Positions 55,399 to 63,056 of a stretch of 64,000 bases of DNA are shown piece after piece. The stretch comes from Microthrixaceae bacterium. Lineage in GTDB: Bacteria; Actinomycetota; Acidimicrobiia; Acidimicrobiales; Microtrichaceae. Location of the stretch: NCBI GenBank assembly GCA_023957995.1, contig JAMLGK010000002.1, positions 1 to 64,000 of the forward strand. The letters run 5' to 3'. How positions within the stretch are numbered: position 1 is the first letter of the stretch; each line of letters opens with the position of its first letter. A program made the position numbers and the translations under genes. The notes below the pieces were generated by a model. The model was not told where the DNA came from. It saw nothing but the letters and a program-made list of their open reading frames with translations, and searched no databases.

Positions 55399-56466
55399 AT
55401 GCCCGATCTCGCCCGGCCCGATCCAGCACGGCCCGATCCAGCACGGCCCGATTCAGCACGGCCCGATCCAGCACGGCCCGGCTCGCCCGAACGCCCGCAC
55501 CGGTGCGTTCTGGTGGTCTTCGACGGGCTTCAGCTGCTGGATCTGGCCGGTCCGGTCGAAGTGCTGTCCATGGTCGAGTTCCTACGTCCGGACAGCGCCT
55601 ATGAACGAGTGCTGGTATCGCCGGACGGCAGCGACGTCATGAGCAGCTCCGGTGTGGCCCTGTCGGTCTCGCGGTCCCTCGCCGAGGAGGTGCGATCGGG
55701 TGAACCGGTGGACACCCTGATGGTGGTCGGCGGTCCGGGTTCGCACGGTCTGGCCGCCGACGATTCGGTGGTGGGGGAGATCCGTTCGTTGGGCCTGCGC
55801 TCCGGGCGTGTGGCATCTGTGTGCACCGGCGCGTTCGTCCTGGCCGCCAGCGGCCTGTTCGACGGACGCACGGTCACCACCCACTGGGCCGCCTGCGATT
55901 CCCTGCGTTCGGACTTCCCGCTGGTGGAGGTCGACGACGACAAGATCTTCGTGACCGACGGCGATGTCTGGAGCTCCGCCGGTGTGACCGCGGGGATCGA
56001 CCTCACCTTGGCGATGGTGGCTCAGGACCATGACGACCACCTCGCCCAGGAGATCGCCAGCTGGTTGGTCGTCTTCGCCAGGCGTCCGGGTGGTCAATCG
56101 CAGTTCTCCGCCACGCTGGCTGCTCAACACATCGGCGACACCGCACTCGGGGATCTGCTGTCGTGGCTCCCTGCCCATCTGGACGAGGACCTCTCGGTGA
56201 GCGCCCTCGCCCATCGGATCAACATGAGTCCTCGCACCTTCGCCAGGGTCTTTGCCCGCGAGGTGGGTACCACTCCGGCGGTGCACGTCGAACTGGTGCG
56301 GATCGAAGCGGCCCGGACGCTGCTGGTGACCAGTGACCTCGGCGTCGACGGGATCGCTCGCAGGGTCGGATACCAACGCACCGAGACGCTCCACCGAGCA
56401 TTCCGTCGCGTGGTGGGTACGACACCGGACAGCTACCGCCAACACTTCTCGAGGCGGAGTGCCTGA
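55399..56466 (+). CDS. GlxA-type regulator: DJ-1/PfpI domain plus AraC helix-turn-helix
   Basis: A 355-aa transcription regulator. The N-terminal tail (about residues 4-30) is a run of A-R-P-D-P units coded by 15-bp repeats; then a DJ-1/PfpI domain with LVVFDGLQLLDLAGPVEV and the nucleophile-elbow ASVCTGAFVLAASGL (a sensor here rather than an enzyme); then a C-terminal AraC/XylS domain, VSALAHRINMSPRTFARVFA and GVDGIARRVGYQRTETLHR. A DJ-1/PfpI enzyme follows downstream, the likely target of regulation. ATG 55399 is the first credible start. Confidence 0.85.
   Translation: MPDLARPDPARPDPARPDSARPDPARPGSPERPHRCVLVVFDGLQLLDLAGPVEVLSMVEFLRPDSAYERVLVSPDGSDVMSSSGVALSVSRSLAEEVRSGEPVDTLMVVGGPGSHGLAADDSVVGEIRSLGLRSGRVASVCTGAFVLAASGLFDGRTVTTHWAACDSLRSDFPLVEVDDDKIFVTDGDVWSSAGVTAGIDLTLAMVAQDHDDHLAQEIASWLVVFARRPGGQSQFSATLAAQHIGDTALGDLLSWLPAHLDEDLSVSALAHRINMSPRTFARVFAREVGTTPAVHVELVRIEAARTLLVTSDLGVDGIARRVGYQRTETLHRAFRRVVGTTPDSYRQHFSRRSA
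55416..55475 (+). repeat. four 15-bp coding repeats at the start of the GlxA-type gene
   Basis: Four head-to-tail copies of GCCCGATCCAGCACG (55416-55430, 55431-55445, 55446-55460 with one change, 55461-55475), with degenerate copies on both sides. The unit is 5 codons and encodes A-R-P-D-P type repeats, so copy number can vary without shifting frame. Confidence 0.9.
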
Positions 56467-56483
56467 GCCATTCCAACTCGGCC

Positions 56484-56614
56484 AGCCACTCCCAGTTCAG
56501 CCAGCCACTCCCAGTTCAGCCAGCCACTCCCAGTTCAGCCAGCCACTCCCAGTTCAGCCAGCCACTCCCAGTTCAACCAGCCAACCCGGTTCAGCCGGCC
56601 AACCCAGTTCAGGA
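56484..56614 (+). repeat. 19-bp tandem repeat array between two DJ-1 genes
   Basis: Five copies of CAGCCACTCCCAGTTCAGC (56484-56502, 56503-56521, 56522-56540, 56541-56559, 56560-56578, the last with one change) and two degenerate 18-bp copies to 56614. The array fills the gap between the GlxA-type regulator (stop at 56466) and the DJ-1 gene at 56622, ending 7 bases from its ATG. A 19-bp unit cannot preserve a reading frame, so it is non-coding. Confidence 0.93.
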
Positions 56615-56621
56615 GACCCCG

Positions 56622-57248
56622 ATGTTGACAGCAATAGCGCTCTACGAAGGCCTCACGGTGCTCGACGCCATCGGCCCCTATGCGGTGCTCAGCCACGTCC
56701 CCGACGCAGACGTCGTGTTCTGCGCTGAGAAACGGGGTCGTCTCAGCGACGACAACGGACTGCTCCACATCGAGGTGGAGACCGACTTCGGCGAGATCGG
56801 AAGACCGGACGTGGTGCTGGTCCCCGGAGGTGGGGCGAGCCGCCTGCTGGACAAACCGGGAACTCCCATCGTGGAGTGGATCCGGGAGGCCCACCAACAC
56901 AGCACCTGGACGACCTCGGTGTGCACGGGCGCGCTGCTCCTCGGTGCAGCCGGGGTACTCGACGGCCTGGATGCCACCACACACTGGATGTTCTACGACA
57001 ACCTGGCGGCCTTCGGTGCGAACCCGACGGCGGAGCGTGTGGTGCACCGGGGCAAGGTGATCACCGCGGCGGGAGTGTCCGCCGGGATCGACATGGCGCT
57101 CTACCTGGTGGGCCAGATCGCGGGCGACGAGACCGCGCAGGCGATCCAGCTCGGCATCGAGTACGACCCGCAACCGCCCTACGACTCGGGGTCACCGGCC
57201 AAGGCATCGCCCGAGATCCGCGAACTGGTCAGGAGCCTCAACGGCTGA
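56622..57248 (+). CDS. DJ-1/PfpI family protein (isonitrile hydratase-like)
   Basis: A 208-aa class I glutamine amidotransferase-like protein: IALYEGLTVLDAIGPYAVL, VLVPGGGASRLLD and the nucleophile elbow TTSVCTGALLLGAAGVLDG, with ATTHWMFYDNL as in isonitrile hydratase. Likely a hydratase or protein/glyoxal-damage hydrolase; the substrate is unresolved. The ATG lies 7 bases past the tandem repeat array, whose last copy contains CAGGAGAC as its ribosome-binding site. Probably controlled by the GlxA-type regulator upstream. Confidence 0.87.
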   Translation: MLTAIALYEGLTVLDAIGPYAVLSHVPDADVVFCAEKRGRLSDDNGLLHIEVETDFGEIGRPDVVLVPGGGASRLLDKPGTPIVEWIREAHQHSTWTTSVCTGALLLGAAGVLDGLDATTHWMFYDNLAAFGANPTAERVVHRGKVITAAGVSAGIDMALYLVGQIAGDETAQAIQLGIEYDPQPPYDSGSPAKASPEIRELVRSLNG

Positions 57249-57350
57249 GCAATCCCCGGCGGCGGTGCACGTTCGCAACACACGTCGTCGCTGTGCCTGC
57301 CGGAGGGCTCCGTGGCCGTGGCGAAGGGGTCTGCGGAACGGTTCGGGCCT

Positions 57351-58166
57351 TCAGCGACGGAGGCGCTTGGTGTCGGCGAGGAGTTCGTCGATCGCCCGTT
57401 CCAATTGTTGGCCGAACACGATGCGTGCCGCCTCACCGGCTGCGGGCCGAAGAGCATCGACCATCACCGAGGTGGCCACACCGCTTCCCAGGCCCTGGCG
57501 CACCGCCTTCACGAACAGGTCGATCAGTTGGTCGGCGGCCTTTCCCAGCGACTTGCTCAGGATCGCGGTGGCCGCAACCACGATGTCGACGTCCACACCG
57601 CTGCGCACCAGATCCACGGCGACGTTGAGCAGTGGCTCGCTGGGTACCAACCATGCGTGGCCCTGGCGGGCGAAGTATCCGGCATCCTCGAGAAGTCCCT
57701 GGGTGCCCGGGGGCGTGCCGTCGAGCATTTTGGTCAACTCGGCCGAGGAAACGATCCGGGGCTCGTCGTGGCCCCACGATCCGCGCAGGGATGCGTCCAG
57801 CCCGAGCCAGTCGGCCACGCTGGAGGATGCATCGCCCTCTTCGAGCAGTCCGCGTATCGCAGGCAGTTTGAGCCCGCGGTCGCGTAGCTCTGCCACCAGG
57901 CGGAGTCGCTCCACGTGCTCCGCGGTGTACCGCGCGACGCGTGCGTCGGAGCGGTCCCGGTGGGGCTTCTGCAGCAACTTCTCCGCCTGGTAGTAGCGGA
58001 TGGTGCGGGGCGGGATTCCCGTGGTCTCGGCAAGTTGGTCGAGGGTCATGGTCGCAACGACCCGGCCGTCGTCTTCGGCCTCTGCGGCGTCGGAGGAGGT
58101 GTTCCCCTTCCCGGCGTCGTGGCTCCCGGTCCTGTGGCGCTCCGGAGGCGGGTTCTCGGTGGCCAT
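57351..58166 (-). CDS. MerR-family transcriptional regulator
   Basis: A 271-aa regulator. After a charged, low-complexity lead of about 38 residues comes the MerR winged helix: MTLDQLAETTGIPPRTIRYYQ and a YTAEHVERLRLVAELRDRGL helix. The C-terminal 170 residues form a helical domain (SLGKAADQLIDLFVKAVRQGL) with no cysteine metal site, so it probably senses an organic or lipid ligand. It is divergent from the ferredoxin-desaturase pair, with a dyad between them (58196-58240), so it is the likely regulator of both. An in-frame ATG at 58184 is an alternative start. Confidence 0.8.
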   Translation of the reverse strand: MATENPPPERHRTGSHDAGKGNTSSDAAEAEDDGRVVATMTLDQLAETTGIPPRTIRYYQAEKLLQKPHRDRSDARVARYTAEHVERLRLVAELRDRGLKLPAIRGLLEEGDASSSVADWLGLDASLRGSWGHDEPRIVSSAELTKMLDGTPPGTQGLLEDAGYFARQGHAWLVPSEPLLNVAVDLVRSGVDVDIVVAATAILSKSLGKAADQLIDLFVKAVRQGLGSGVATSVMVDALRPAAGEAARIVFGQQLERAIDELLADTKRLRR

Positions 58167-58195
58167 GAAGCGATCGTGACACATGTCGCCATTAC

Positions 58196-58240
58196 TGACA
58201 GCAAAAACTGCCAAGAAAGTCTTGACACTCAACACTGTCA
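58196..58240. promoter_or_regulatory. repeated TGACA half-sites between MerR and ferredoxin genes
   Basis: In the 93-base gap a TGACA (58223-58227) and a TGTCA (58236-58240) form a dyad with an 8-base spacer; TTGACA (58222-58227) also matches a -35 element for the rightward genes. A third TGACA lies at 58196-58200, and ACTGACAGCAA / ACTGTCAGCAA (58194 and 58234) is a near-direct repeat 40 bases apart. These are candidate MerR-family binding sites. No convincing -10 hexamer was found. Confidence 0.45.
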
Positions 58241-58259
58241 GCAATGAGCATGGAACCCG

Positions 58260-58718
58260 ATGATGAAACTGTTCGAACTGAACTTCCTGGAGTTGCTCGC
58301 AACCCCGCACTCGCCGGCCGAGCTGGCCTCGGCGCTGCACCCGCGTCTGGGGGTGGCCTTCGGCGGGCCGTCGGTGGGAGCCGTGGACACCTTGCCCGAA
58401 CCGGCGACGATCGAAATCTCCGAAACGGGCCGGCGGGCCGGGTCCACCTCGGGCGAGCCGGATGCGGCGCTCCGGGCCCGTTTCACCTCCAGTGGTATCT
58501 CGGTGCGGATGGAGGACAGCGAGACCATTCTGGAAGCGGCGGAGTCGGCCGGTCTCGAACCCCGGACCGGCTGTCGTCGCGGTGTGTGTCACCGCTGCGT
58601 CCGACCGCTGACCGATGGCGTCAGTCGCAACTCCCGCGACGGAACGATCTCTGCGGCGGGAGACACCGTTCGCATCTGTGTGAGTACGGCCATGACCGAT
58701 GTGGAGGTGGACCTGTGA
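58260..58718 (+). CDS. plant-type [2Fe-2S] ferredoxin, probable partner of the desaturase
   Basis: A 152-aa protein whose C-terminal half (about 75-152) is a plant-type ferredoxin with ligands C105-x4-C110-x2-C113-x26-C140 (GCRRGVCHRC). The first 35 residues (LELLATPHSPAELASALHP) resemble the start of mycobacterial Rv3230c-type desaturase reductases, whose FAD/NAD domain between these pieces is missing here. It would receive electrons from another reductase and pass them to the diiron desaturase next to it. ATG 58260; its stop overlaps the desaturase GTG by 4 bases. Confidence 0.8.
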   Translation: MMKLFELNFLELLATPHSPAELASALHPRLGVAFGGPSVGAVDTLPEPATIEISETGRRAGSTSGEPDAALRARFTSSGISVRMEDSETILEAAESAGLEPRTGCRRGVCHRCVRPLTDGVSRNSRDGTISAAGDTVRICVSTAMTDVEVDL

Positions 58719-59920
58719 CCGCTGTGGTGGGTAGACGATCAGCGGGTGCGAAACACTCAGATGGCGGGTCTTCCGATACCGGGGGCGCCGATGTGGAGAA
58801 CTGCGCTGTGGAGATCTCCGATGTGGAGGTCTTCGATGCGGAGTCGTTCGCGGCAGAACTGGATGCCATTCGCGACGAGGTGCTCGCATCGCGCGGCGAC
58901 GGCGACGCGGACTACATCCGACGTCTGATCAGGATCCAGCGGCGCTGTGAACTCGCGGGACGTGCGGCTCTGATCGCCGGTGTGTTCCCCCCGGCATGGC
59001 TGGCCGGTGTGGGCCTGCTCAGCCTCTCGAAGATCCTCGAGAACATGGAGATCGGCCACAACGTGATGCACGGTCAGTGGGACTGGCTGCGCGATCCCTC
59101 GATCAACTCGAGCACCTGGGACTGGGACAACGTGTGTCCGGCGGACCAGTGGCAACACACCCACAACAACATGCACCACCAGTGGACCAACGTTCACGGC
59201 TACGACGCCGACATCGGGTACGGCCTCTTCCGTGTCGATCCCGAGCAGCGGTGGAAGCCCGAGCACCGCTTCCAGCCTCTCGCGTTCGTCGGTCTCGCCC
59301 TGATCTTCGAGTACGGCGTCGGCTTCCACGACGCGCTGTCGCACCAGGCCCGCCTCAACGACGTGGAGCGGGCCGAGCGGCGGGGCGAGGCGGCCGTCCT
59401 CCCACCCGGCTGCGACAACGGTCCCAGCGTGGCTGAACGCCTGGGGCAGACCGCTGCGAAGGTCCGGCGTCAGGTGTTCAAGGACTACGTGGCCTGGCCG
59501 GCGGTGTCCGCTCCGTTCGGTCTCGGCTCCGTCGTCTCCTCCCTGACCGGTGCCCTCGCAGCGAACGTGGTGCGCAACGTGTGGAGCTTCGCGGTGATCT
59601 TCTGCGGTCATTTCCCCGACGGTGCGGATTTCTTCGAACCCGCCGACGTCGACGGTGAGAGCCCGGGGGAGTGGTACCGCCGCCAGGCGCTGGGTTCGGT
59701 CAACTTCACCGGCGGTCGGTACATGGACGTGCTCTCGGGAAACCTCGATCACCAGATCGAGCACCACCTGTTCCCCGATCTCCCCTCCAATCGCTATCCG
59801 CAGATAGCGCCGCGCGTCCGCGAGACGTGCGAACGCCACGGCGTTGCCTACAACACGGCCTCGTTCGGCAAGCAGATCGGATCCGTCGTGCGCAAGATCT
59901 GGCGGCTGTCCAGGCCCTGA
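58715..59920 (+). CDS. fatty acid/acyl-CoA desaturase (DesA3-like, diiron)
   Basis: A 401-aa membrane desaturase introducing a double bond into an acyl chain. The three histidine boxes are present: H115-x3-H119 (GHNVMHG), H150-x3-H154-H155 (THNNMHHQ) and H346-x3-H350-H351 (DHQIEHHLFP). Hydrophobic segments lie around residues 85-110, 195-212 and 270-300. The first 35 residues are variable. The GTG at 58715 overlaps the ferredoxin stop, so the electron donor and desaturase are coupled. It resembles mycobacterial stearoyl-CoA 9-desaturase DesA3. Confidence 0.9.
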   Translation: MTAVVGRRSAGAKHSDGGSSDTGGADVENCAVEISDVEVFDAESFAAELDAIRDEVLASRGDGDADYIRRLIRIQRRCELAGRAALIAGVFPPAWLAGVGLLSLSKILENMEIGHNVMHGQWDWLRDPSINSSTWDWDNVCPADQWQHTHNNMHHQWTNVHGYDADIGYGLFRVDPEQRWKPEHRFQPLAFVGLALIFEYGVGFHDALSHQARLNDVERAERRGEAAVLPPGCDNGPSVAERLGQTAAKVRRQVFKDYVAWPAVSAPFGLGSVVSSLTGALAANVVRNVWSFAVIFCGHFPDGADFFEPADVDGESPGEWYRRQALGSVNFTGGRYMDVLSGNLDHQIEHHLFPDLPSNRYPQIAPRVRETCERHGVAYNTASFGKQIGSVVRKIWRLSRP

Positions 59921-59940
59921 GGCCTCACGGCTCCAGCGGA

Positions 59941-59958
59941 GCGGCGATTGCCCGCCGC
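59941..59958. terminator. GC hairpin between desaturase and TetR genes
   Basis: A perfect 6-bp stem GCGGCG / CGCCGC with a 6-base loop lies 20 bases after the desaturase stop and 11 bases before the stop of the convergent TetR gene. It has no T-run, so it is a weak, possibly bidirectional terminator. Confidence 0.4.
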
Positions 59959-59969
59959 CCCGGCCTACC

Positions 59970-60644
59970 TCAGGGTTCCGCCCGGGTGAGTCCCAGCAGT
60001 CGCAGTGCGTCGTGGATGGTCTGTTCGGTGGCCGGCCAGTGGTCGTAGGTGTGGGTGATGTTCAGATCCACGATCCCGTGGATCCAGCTCCACAGCTGGA
60101 ACGCCAGGTAGCCGGCATCGACCCGACCCTCGGAGTCCGCCGCAGCGGTTGCCCCCGCATCGATCACACCCTGGACCAGCTCCACCAGCACGAAGAAGGC
60201 GATGATCCCCATCTGGGCCTCCTCCTCGGTCGCGGAGGTCTCCTCGGGGCAGTCCATGGGATTCGAGAACAGCACGCGGTAGCGGCCCGGCTGTTCGAGG
60301 GCGTAGCGGTGGTAGGCGTCCCCCGCTGCTTCGAGCGCCGCGAACGGGTCGTCGGTGGCTGCCACCGCGCTGCGGAGTCGTTGGGTGAAGTCGGCGAAGG
60401 CGAGTCCGACCGCGCAGTAGACGAGATCGTCACGGTCCACGAAGTGCCGGTAGCAGGCGGTCGCGGATACACCTGTTCGTCGGGCGACGGCCCTGATGGA
60501 GACCGCGTCGGGGTCAGCGGTCTCCGAGAGCAGTTCGAGGGCACTCTCGAGGAGGTCCCGCCTGAGGGTCTCGCCCTGGCCCCGGGCACTCCGGGCCCGG
60601 TAGCGGGTCGGACCAGCACCCGGGTCACCTTCGGTGTCGACCAT
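59970..60644 (-). CDS. TetR-family transcriptional regulator
   Basis: A 224-aa regulator with the N-terminal helix-turn-helix VSIRAVARRTGVSATACYRHF and a long helical ligand domain. ATG 60644 gives MVDTEGDPGAG; a TTG further upstream lies in the operator region. It is divergent from the MMPL transporter and a palindrome lies in the gap, the standard layout of a repressor that controls a transporter. Confidence 0.9.
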   Translation of the reverse strand: MVDTEGDPGAGPTRYRARSARGQGETLRRDLLESALELLSETADPDAVSIRAVARRTGVSATACYRHFVDRDDLVYCAVGLAFADFTQRLRSAVAATDDPFAALEAAGDAYHRYALEQPGRYRVLFSNPMDCPEETSATEEEAQMGIIAFFVLVELVQGVIDAGATAAADSEGRVDAGYLAFQLWSWIHGIVDLNITHTYDHWPATEQTIHDALRLLGLTRAEP

Positions 60645-60666
60645 GCTCCGAGCATACCCAAAATAT

Positions 60667-60682
60667 GTTGACAACCGTCAAC
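60667..60682. promoter_or_regulatory. TetR operator candidate GTTGAC-N4-GTCAAC
   Basis: A perfect 6-bp palindrome with a 4-base spacer (GTTGACAACCGTCAAC) sits between the divergent TetR and MMPL genes. TTGACA (60668-60673) inside it is a -35-like hexamer with TTAACT 18 bases further on (60692-60697), so a bound repressor would block the MMPL promoter. It starts 23 bases from the TetR ATG and may autoregulate. Confidence 0.6.
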
Positions 60683-60697
60683 GAACACCTGTTAACT
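60668..60697 (+). promoter_or_regulatory. predicted promoter for the MMPL gene
   Basis: TTGACA at 60668-60673 and TTAACT at 60692-60697 with an 18-base spacer resemble sigma-70-type -35 and -10 elements; the -10 is a poor match. It overlaps the TetR palindrome and lies about 55 bases ahead of the MMPL start. Confidence 0.4.
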
Positions 60698-60749
60698 AAC
60701 TCGGGGGGCCACGGTAGACCGTTCGGGGCGGGACCGCGGAGGCATGGGG

Positions 60750-63056
60750 ATGTTCACGAGAATCGGTGGGATCGCGGTGAGGCGCAGGCGCCTGGTGCTG
60801 TCCCTGTCCGGACTGTTCGTGCTGCTCGCGGCAGTGCTCGGTCCCGGAGTGTTCGGACGTCTCGACGCGGGCGGGTTCGAGGACCCGTCGTCGGAATCAG
60901 CGCGGGCGGCCCGGGTCGTGTCGGCAGAGTTCGACTCCGGGGTGCCCAACGTGGTGTTCCTCGTGGACACAGCCGACGGCGACGTCGATTCGCCGGCGTC
61001 GACCGCGGCTGGCGACGAGGTGATGGCCCTGTTCGACGACGAACCGATGGTGCTCGAAGCGCTCTCCTACTGGTCGCTGGGAAACGTGGCGCCGCTGCGC
61101 TCCGACGACGGAGCAACTGCGCTCGTGCTCGCCCGGGTCGGGGGGACCCAGAACGAACAGATCGAGGTTGCCGAGAGACTGACCGGAGCAGCCGAGCAGA
61201 TCCAGGGTGCGGCTGTGGTGGAGGTGGGTGGTGAGCTACCGGGAATCGCTACGGTCACCCACACGATCGAAGGTGACCTGGCGCGCGCCGAGGCGATCGC
61301 CGTCCCGGTGACCCTGGTGCTCCTGGTGCTGGTGTTCGCGGGTCTCGTGGCAGCCGGGTTGCCACTCGTGCTGGGCGCCATGGCCGTACTCGGGACCTTC
61401 GTCACGCTGTATGCGATCACGCTGTTCACGGATGTCTCGATCTTCTCCATCAACCTCGTCACCGCACTGGGTCTGGGTCTGGCGATCGACTACTCGTTGT
61501 TCATCGTCTCGCGGTTCCGGGAGGAGCTGGCCCGGCGTCCGCGGGCCGAGCCCGCCGAGCGCGACCGGGCGCTGGTCGACGACGCCGTGGTCGCGACGGT
61601 CGCGAGCGCAGGTCGCACAGTTGCGTTCTCAGCGGTCACGGTCGCCGTGTCGCTGGCCGCACTCATGATCTTTCCTGTGTTTTTCCTGCGATCGTTCGCC
61701 TACGCAGGGATCGGCGTGACGCTGGTCGCCATGGCCTCGAGCATTCTCACGCTCCCGGCAGTGCTGGCGTGGTTGGGGCGCCGGGTCGACAAGGGACAGT
61801 TCTCCGGGGCCCACGAACGCATCGCTGCGATCGAGGCAGACCCCGAGAGGGGATTCTGGTACCGCACGGCGATATTCGCCCAGCGCCATGCCGTGGGCGT
61901 TTCGGTGCCGGTGGTCGGAGTCCTGCTGCTGTTGGGCGTGCCCTTCCTGTCGGTGGACTTCGGGGTGCCGGACGAGCGGGTTCTTCCCGAGGGAACCCCG
62001 ACGAGGGTTGCCACCGAGCGTCTCCGGAGCGACTTCTCCTCGGCCGAGGCGGACGCGTTCCCGCTGGTGCTTCCCAACGAGGTCTCCGACGGGGAGGTCG
62101 ATGCATATGCCTCCGAGGTCTCCGCTCTGGACGGTGTGACCCGGGTGGATGCGCCCACCGGTCGCTATGTGGACGGTGCCAGGGTCCTTCCGACCGATGA
62201 GATGCTGGCCGCCCAGCGCATCGACGGCGCGGTGCGCCTGCGGGTGGTTCCGGGGGTGGAGGCGATATCACCCCGGGGAGAGGAGCTCGTGGAGGACATC
62301 CGCTCGGTGCAACCGCCGGGCGGGGAGTCGCTGCTGGGGGGTCGCAGCGCGAGCTTCGTCGACACCAAGGCCGCCATCGCACAGCGGTTGCCGTGGGCGC
62401 TGGCGATGATCGTGGTGAGCACGCTCGTGCTGCTGTTCGCCATGTTCGGTTCGGTGCTCGTTCCGATCAAGGCCATCCTGCTCAACACCCTTTCTCTGTC
62501 GGCAACCTTCGGGGCGATGGTCTGGGTCTTCCAATGGGGCCACGGATCCGGGCTTCTCGGGTTCACCCCCACCGGTCTGACCGATCTGACCACTCCCGTA
62601 CTCATGTTCTGCATAGCGTTCGGACTCTCGATGGACTACGAGGTGTTCCTGCTGTCGCGCATCGCCGAGGAGCACCATCGGGGAGTGGACAACGAGACCG
62701 CGGTGGCCATGGGTCTGCAGCGCACGGGCAGGATCGTGACCGCTGCCGCCGGTCTGTTGGCGGTCACCTTCCTCGCTTTCGCCACCTCGGGGATCACCTT
62801 CATAAAGCTGTTCGGGCTGGGTCTGGCTCTGGCGGTGTTGATGGACGCCACCATCGTGCGGGCGCTGTTGGTCCCCGCATTCATGGGCCTGGCGGGGGAC
62901 GCCAACTGGTGGGCACCCCGTTGGCTCCGCTCGGTGCACGACCGCTTCGGTCTCTCCGAGAGCGAGCCGGGTGCCTACGCTCCGGTCGACCCCGGTGCGG
63001 TGCCGGACGCCGACCCGGTGGAGGGCGACGAGAGGGTGCCCGCGGCCAGGTCGTAG
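60750..63056 (+). CDS. MMPL-family RND transporter
   Basis: A 768-aa export protein of the MMPL family (mycobacterial MmpL-like), about 11-12 transmembrane helices in two repeats, each with a large outer loop after helix 1. LVTALGLGLAIDYSLFIVSRF and CIAFGLSMDYEVFLLSRI are the two helix-4-like GxxxDY motifs typical of these pumps. It moves lipids or hydrophobic compounds using proton flow. ATG 60750 is preferred to 60744 because GGAGG (60738-60742) is 7 bases before it. Regulated, by layout, by the adjacent TetR protein. Confidence 0.9.
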   Translation: MFTRIGGIAVRRRRLVLSLSGLFVLLAAVLGPGVFGRLDAGGFEDPSSESARAARVVSAEFDSGVPNVVFLVDTADGDVDSPASTAAGDEVMALFDDEPMVLEALSYWSLGNVAPLRSDDGATALVLARVGGTQNEQIEVAERLTGAAEQIQGAAVVEVGGELPGIATVTHTIEGDLARAEAIAVPVTLVLLVLVFAGLVAAGLPLVLGAMAVLGTFVTLYAITLFTDVSIFSINLVTALGLGLAIDYSLFIVSRFREELARRPRAEPAERDRALVDDAVVATVASAGRTVAFSAVTVAVSLAALMIFPVFFLRSFAYAGIGVTLVAMASSILTLPAVLAWLGRRVDKGQFSGAHERIAAIEADPERGFWYRTAIFAQRHAVGVSVPVVGVLLLLGVPFLSVDFGVPDERVLPEGTPTRVATERLRSDFSSAEADAFPLVLPNEVSDGEVDAYASEVSALDGVTRVDAPTGRYVDGARVLPTDEMLAAQRIDGAVRLRVVPGVEAISPRGEELVEDIRSVQPPGGESLLGGRSASFVDTKAAIAQRLPWALAMIVVSTLVLLFAMFGSVLVPIKAILLNTLSLSATFGAMVWVFQWGHGSGLLGFTPTGLTDLTTPVLMFCIAFGLSMDYEVFLLSRIAEEHHRGVDNETAVAMGLQRTGRIVTAAAGLLAVTFLAFATSGITFIKLFGLGLALAVLMDATIVRALLVPAFMGLAGDANWWAPRWLRSVHDRFGLSESEPGAYAPVDPGAVPDADPVEGDERVPAARS

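Noticed and set aside
56484..56614. Possible CRISPR array
   Set aside because: The units are directly adjacent with no spacers of unique sequence, and the unit is only 19 bp: it is a tandem repeat.
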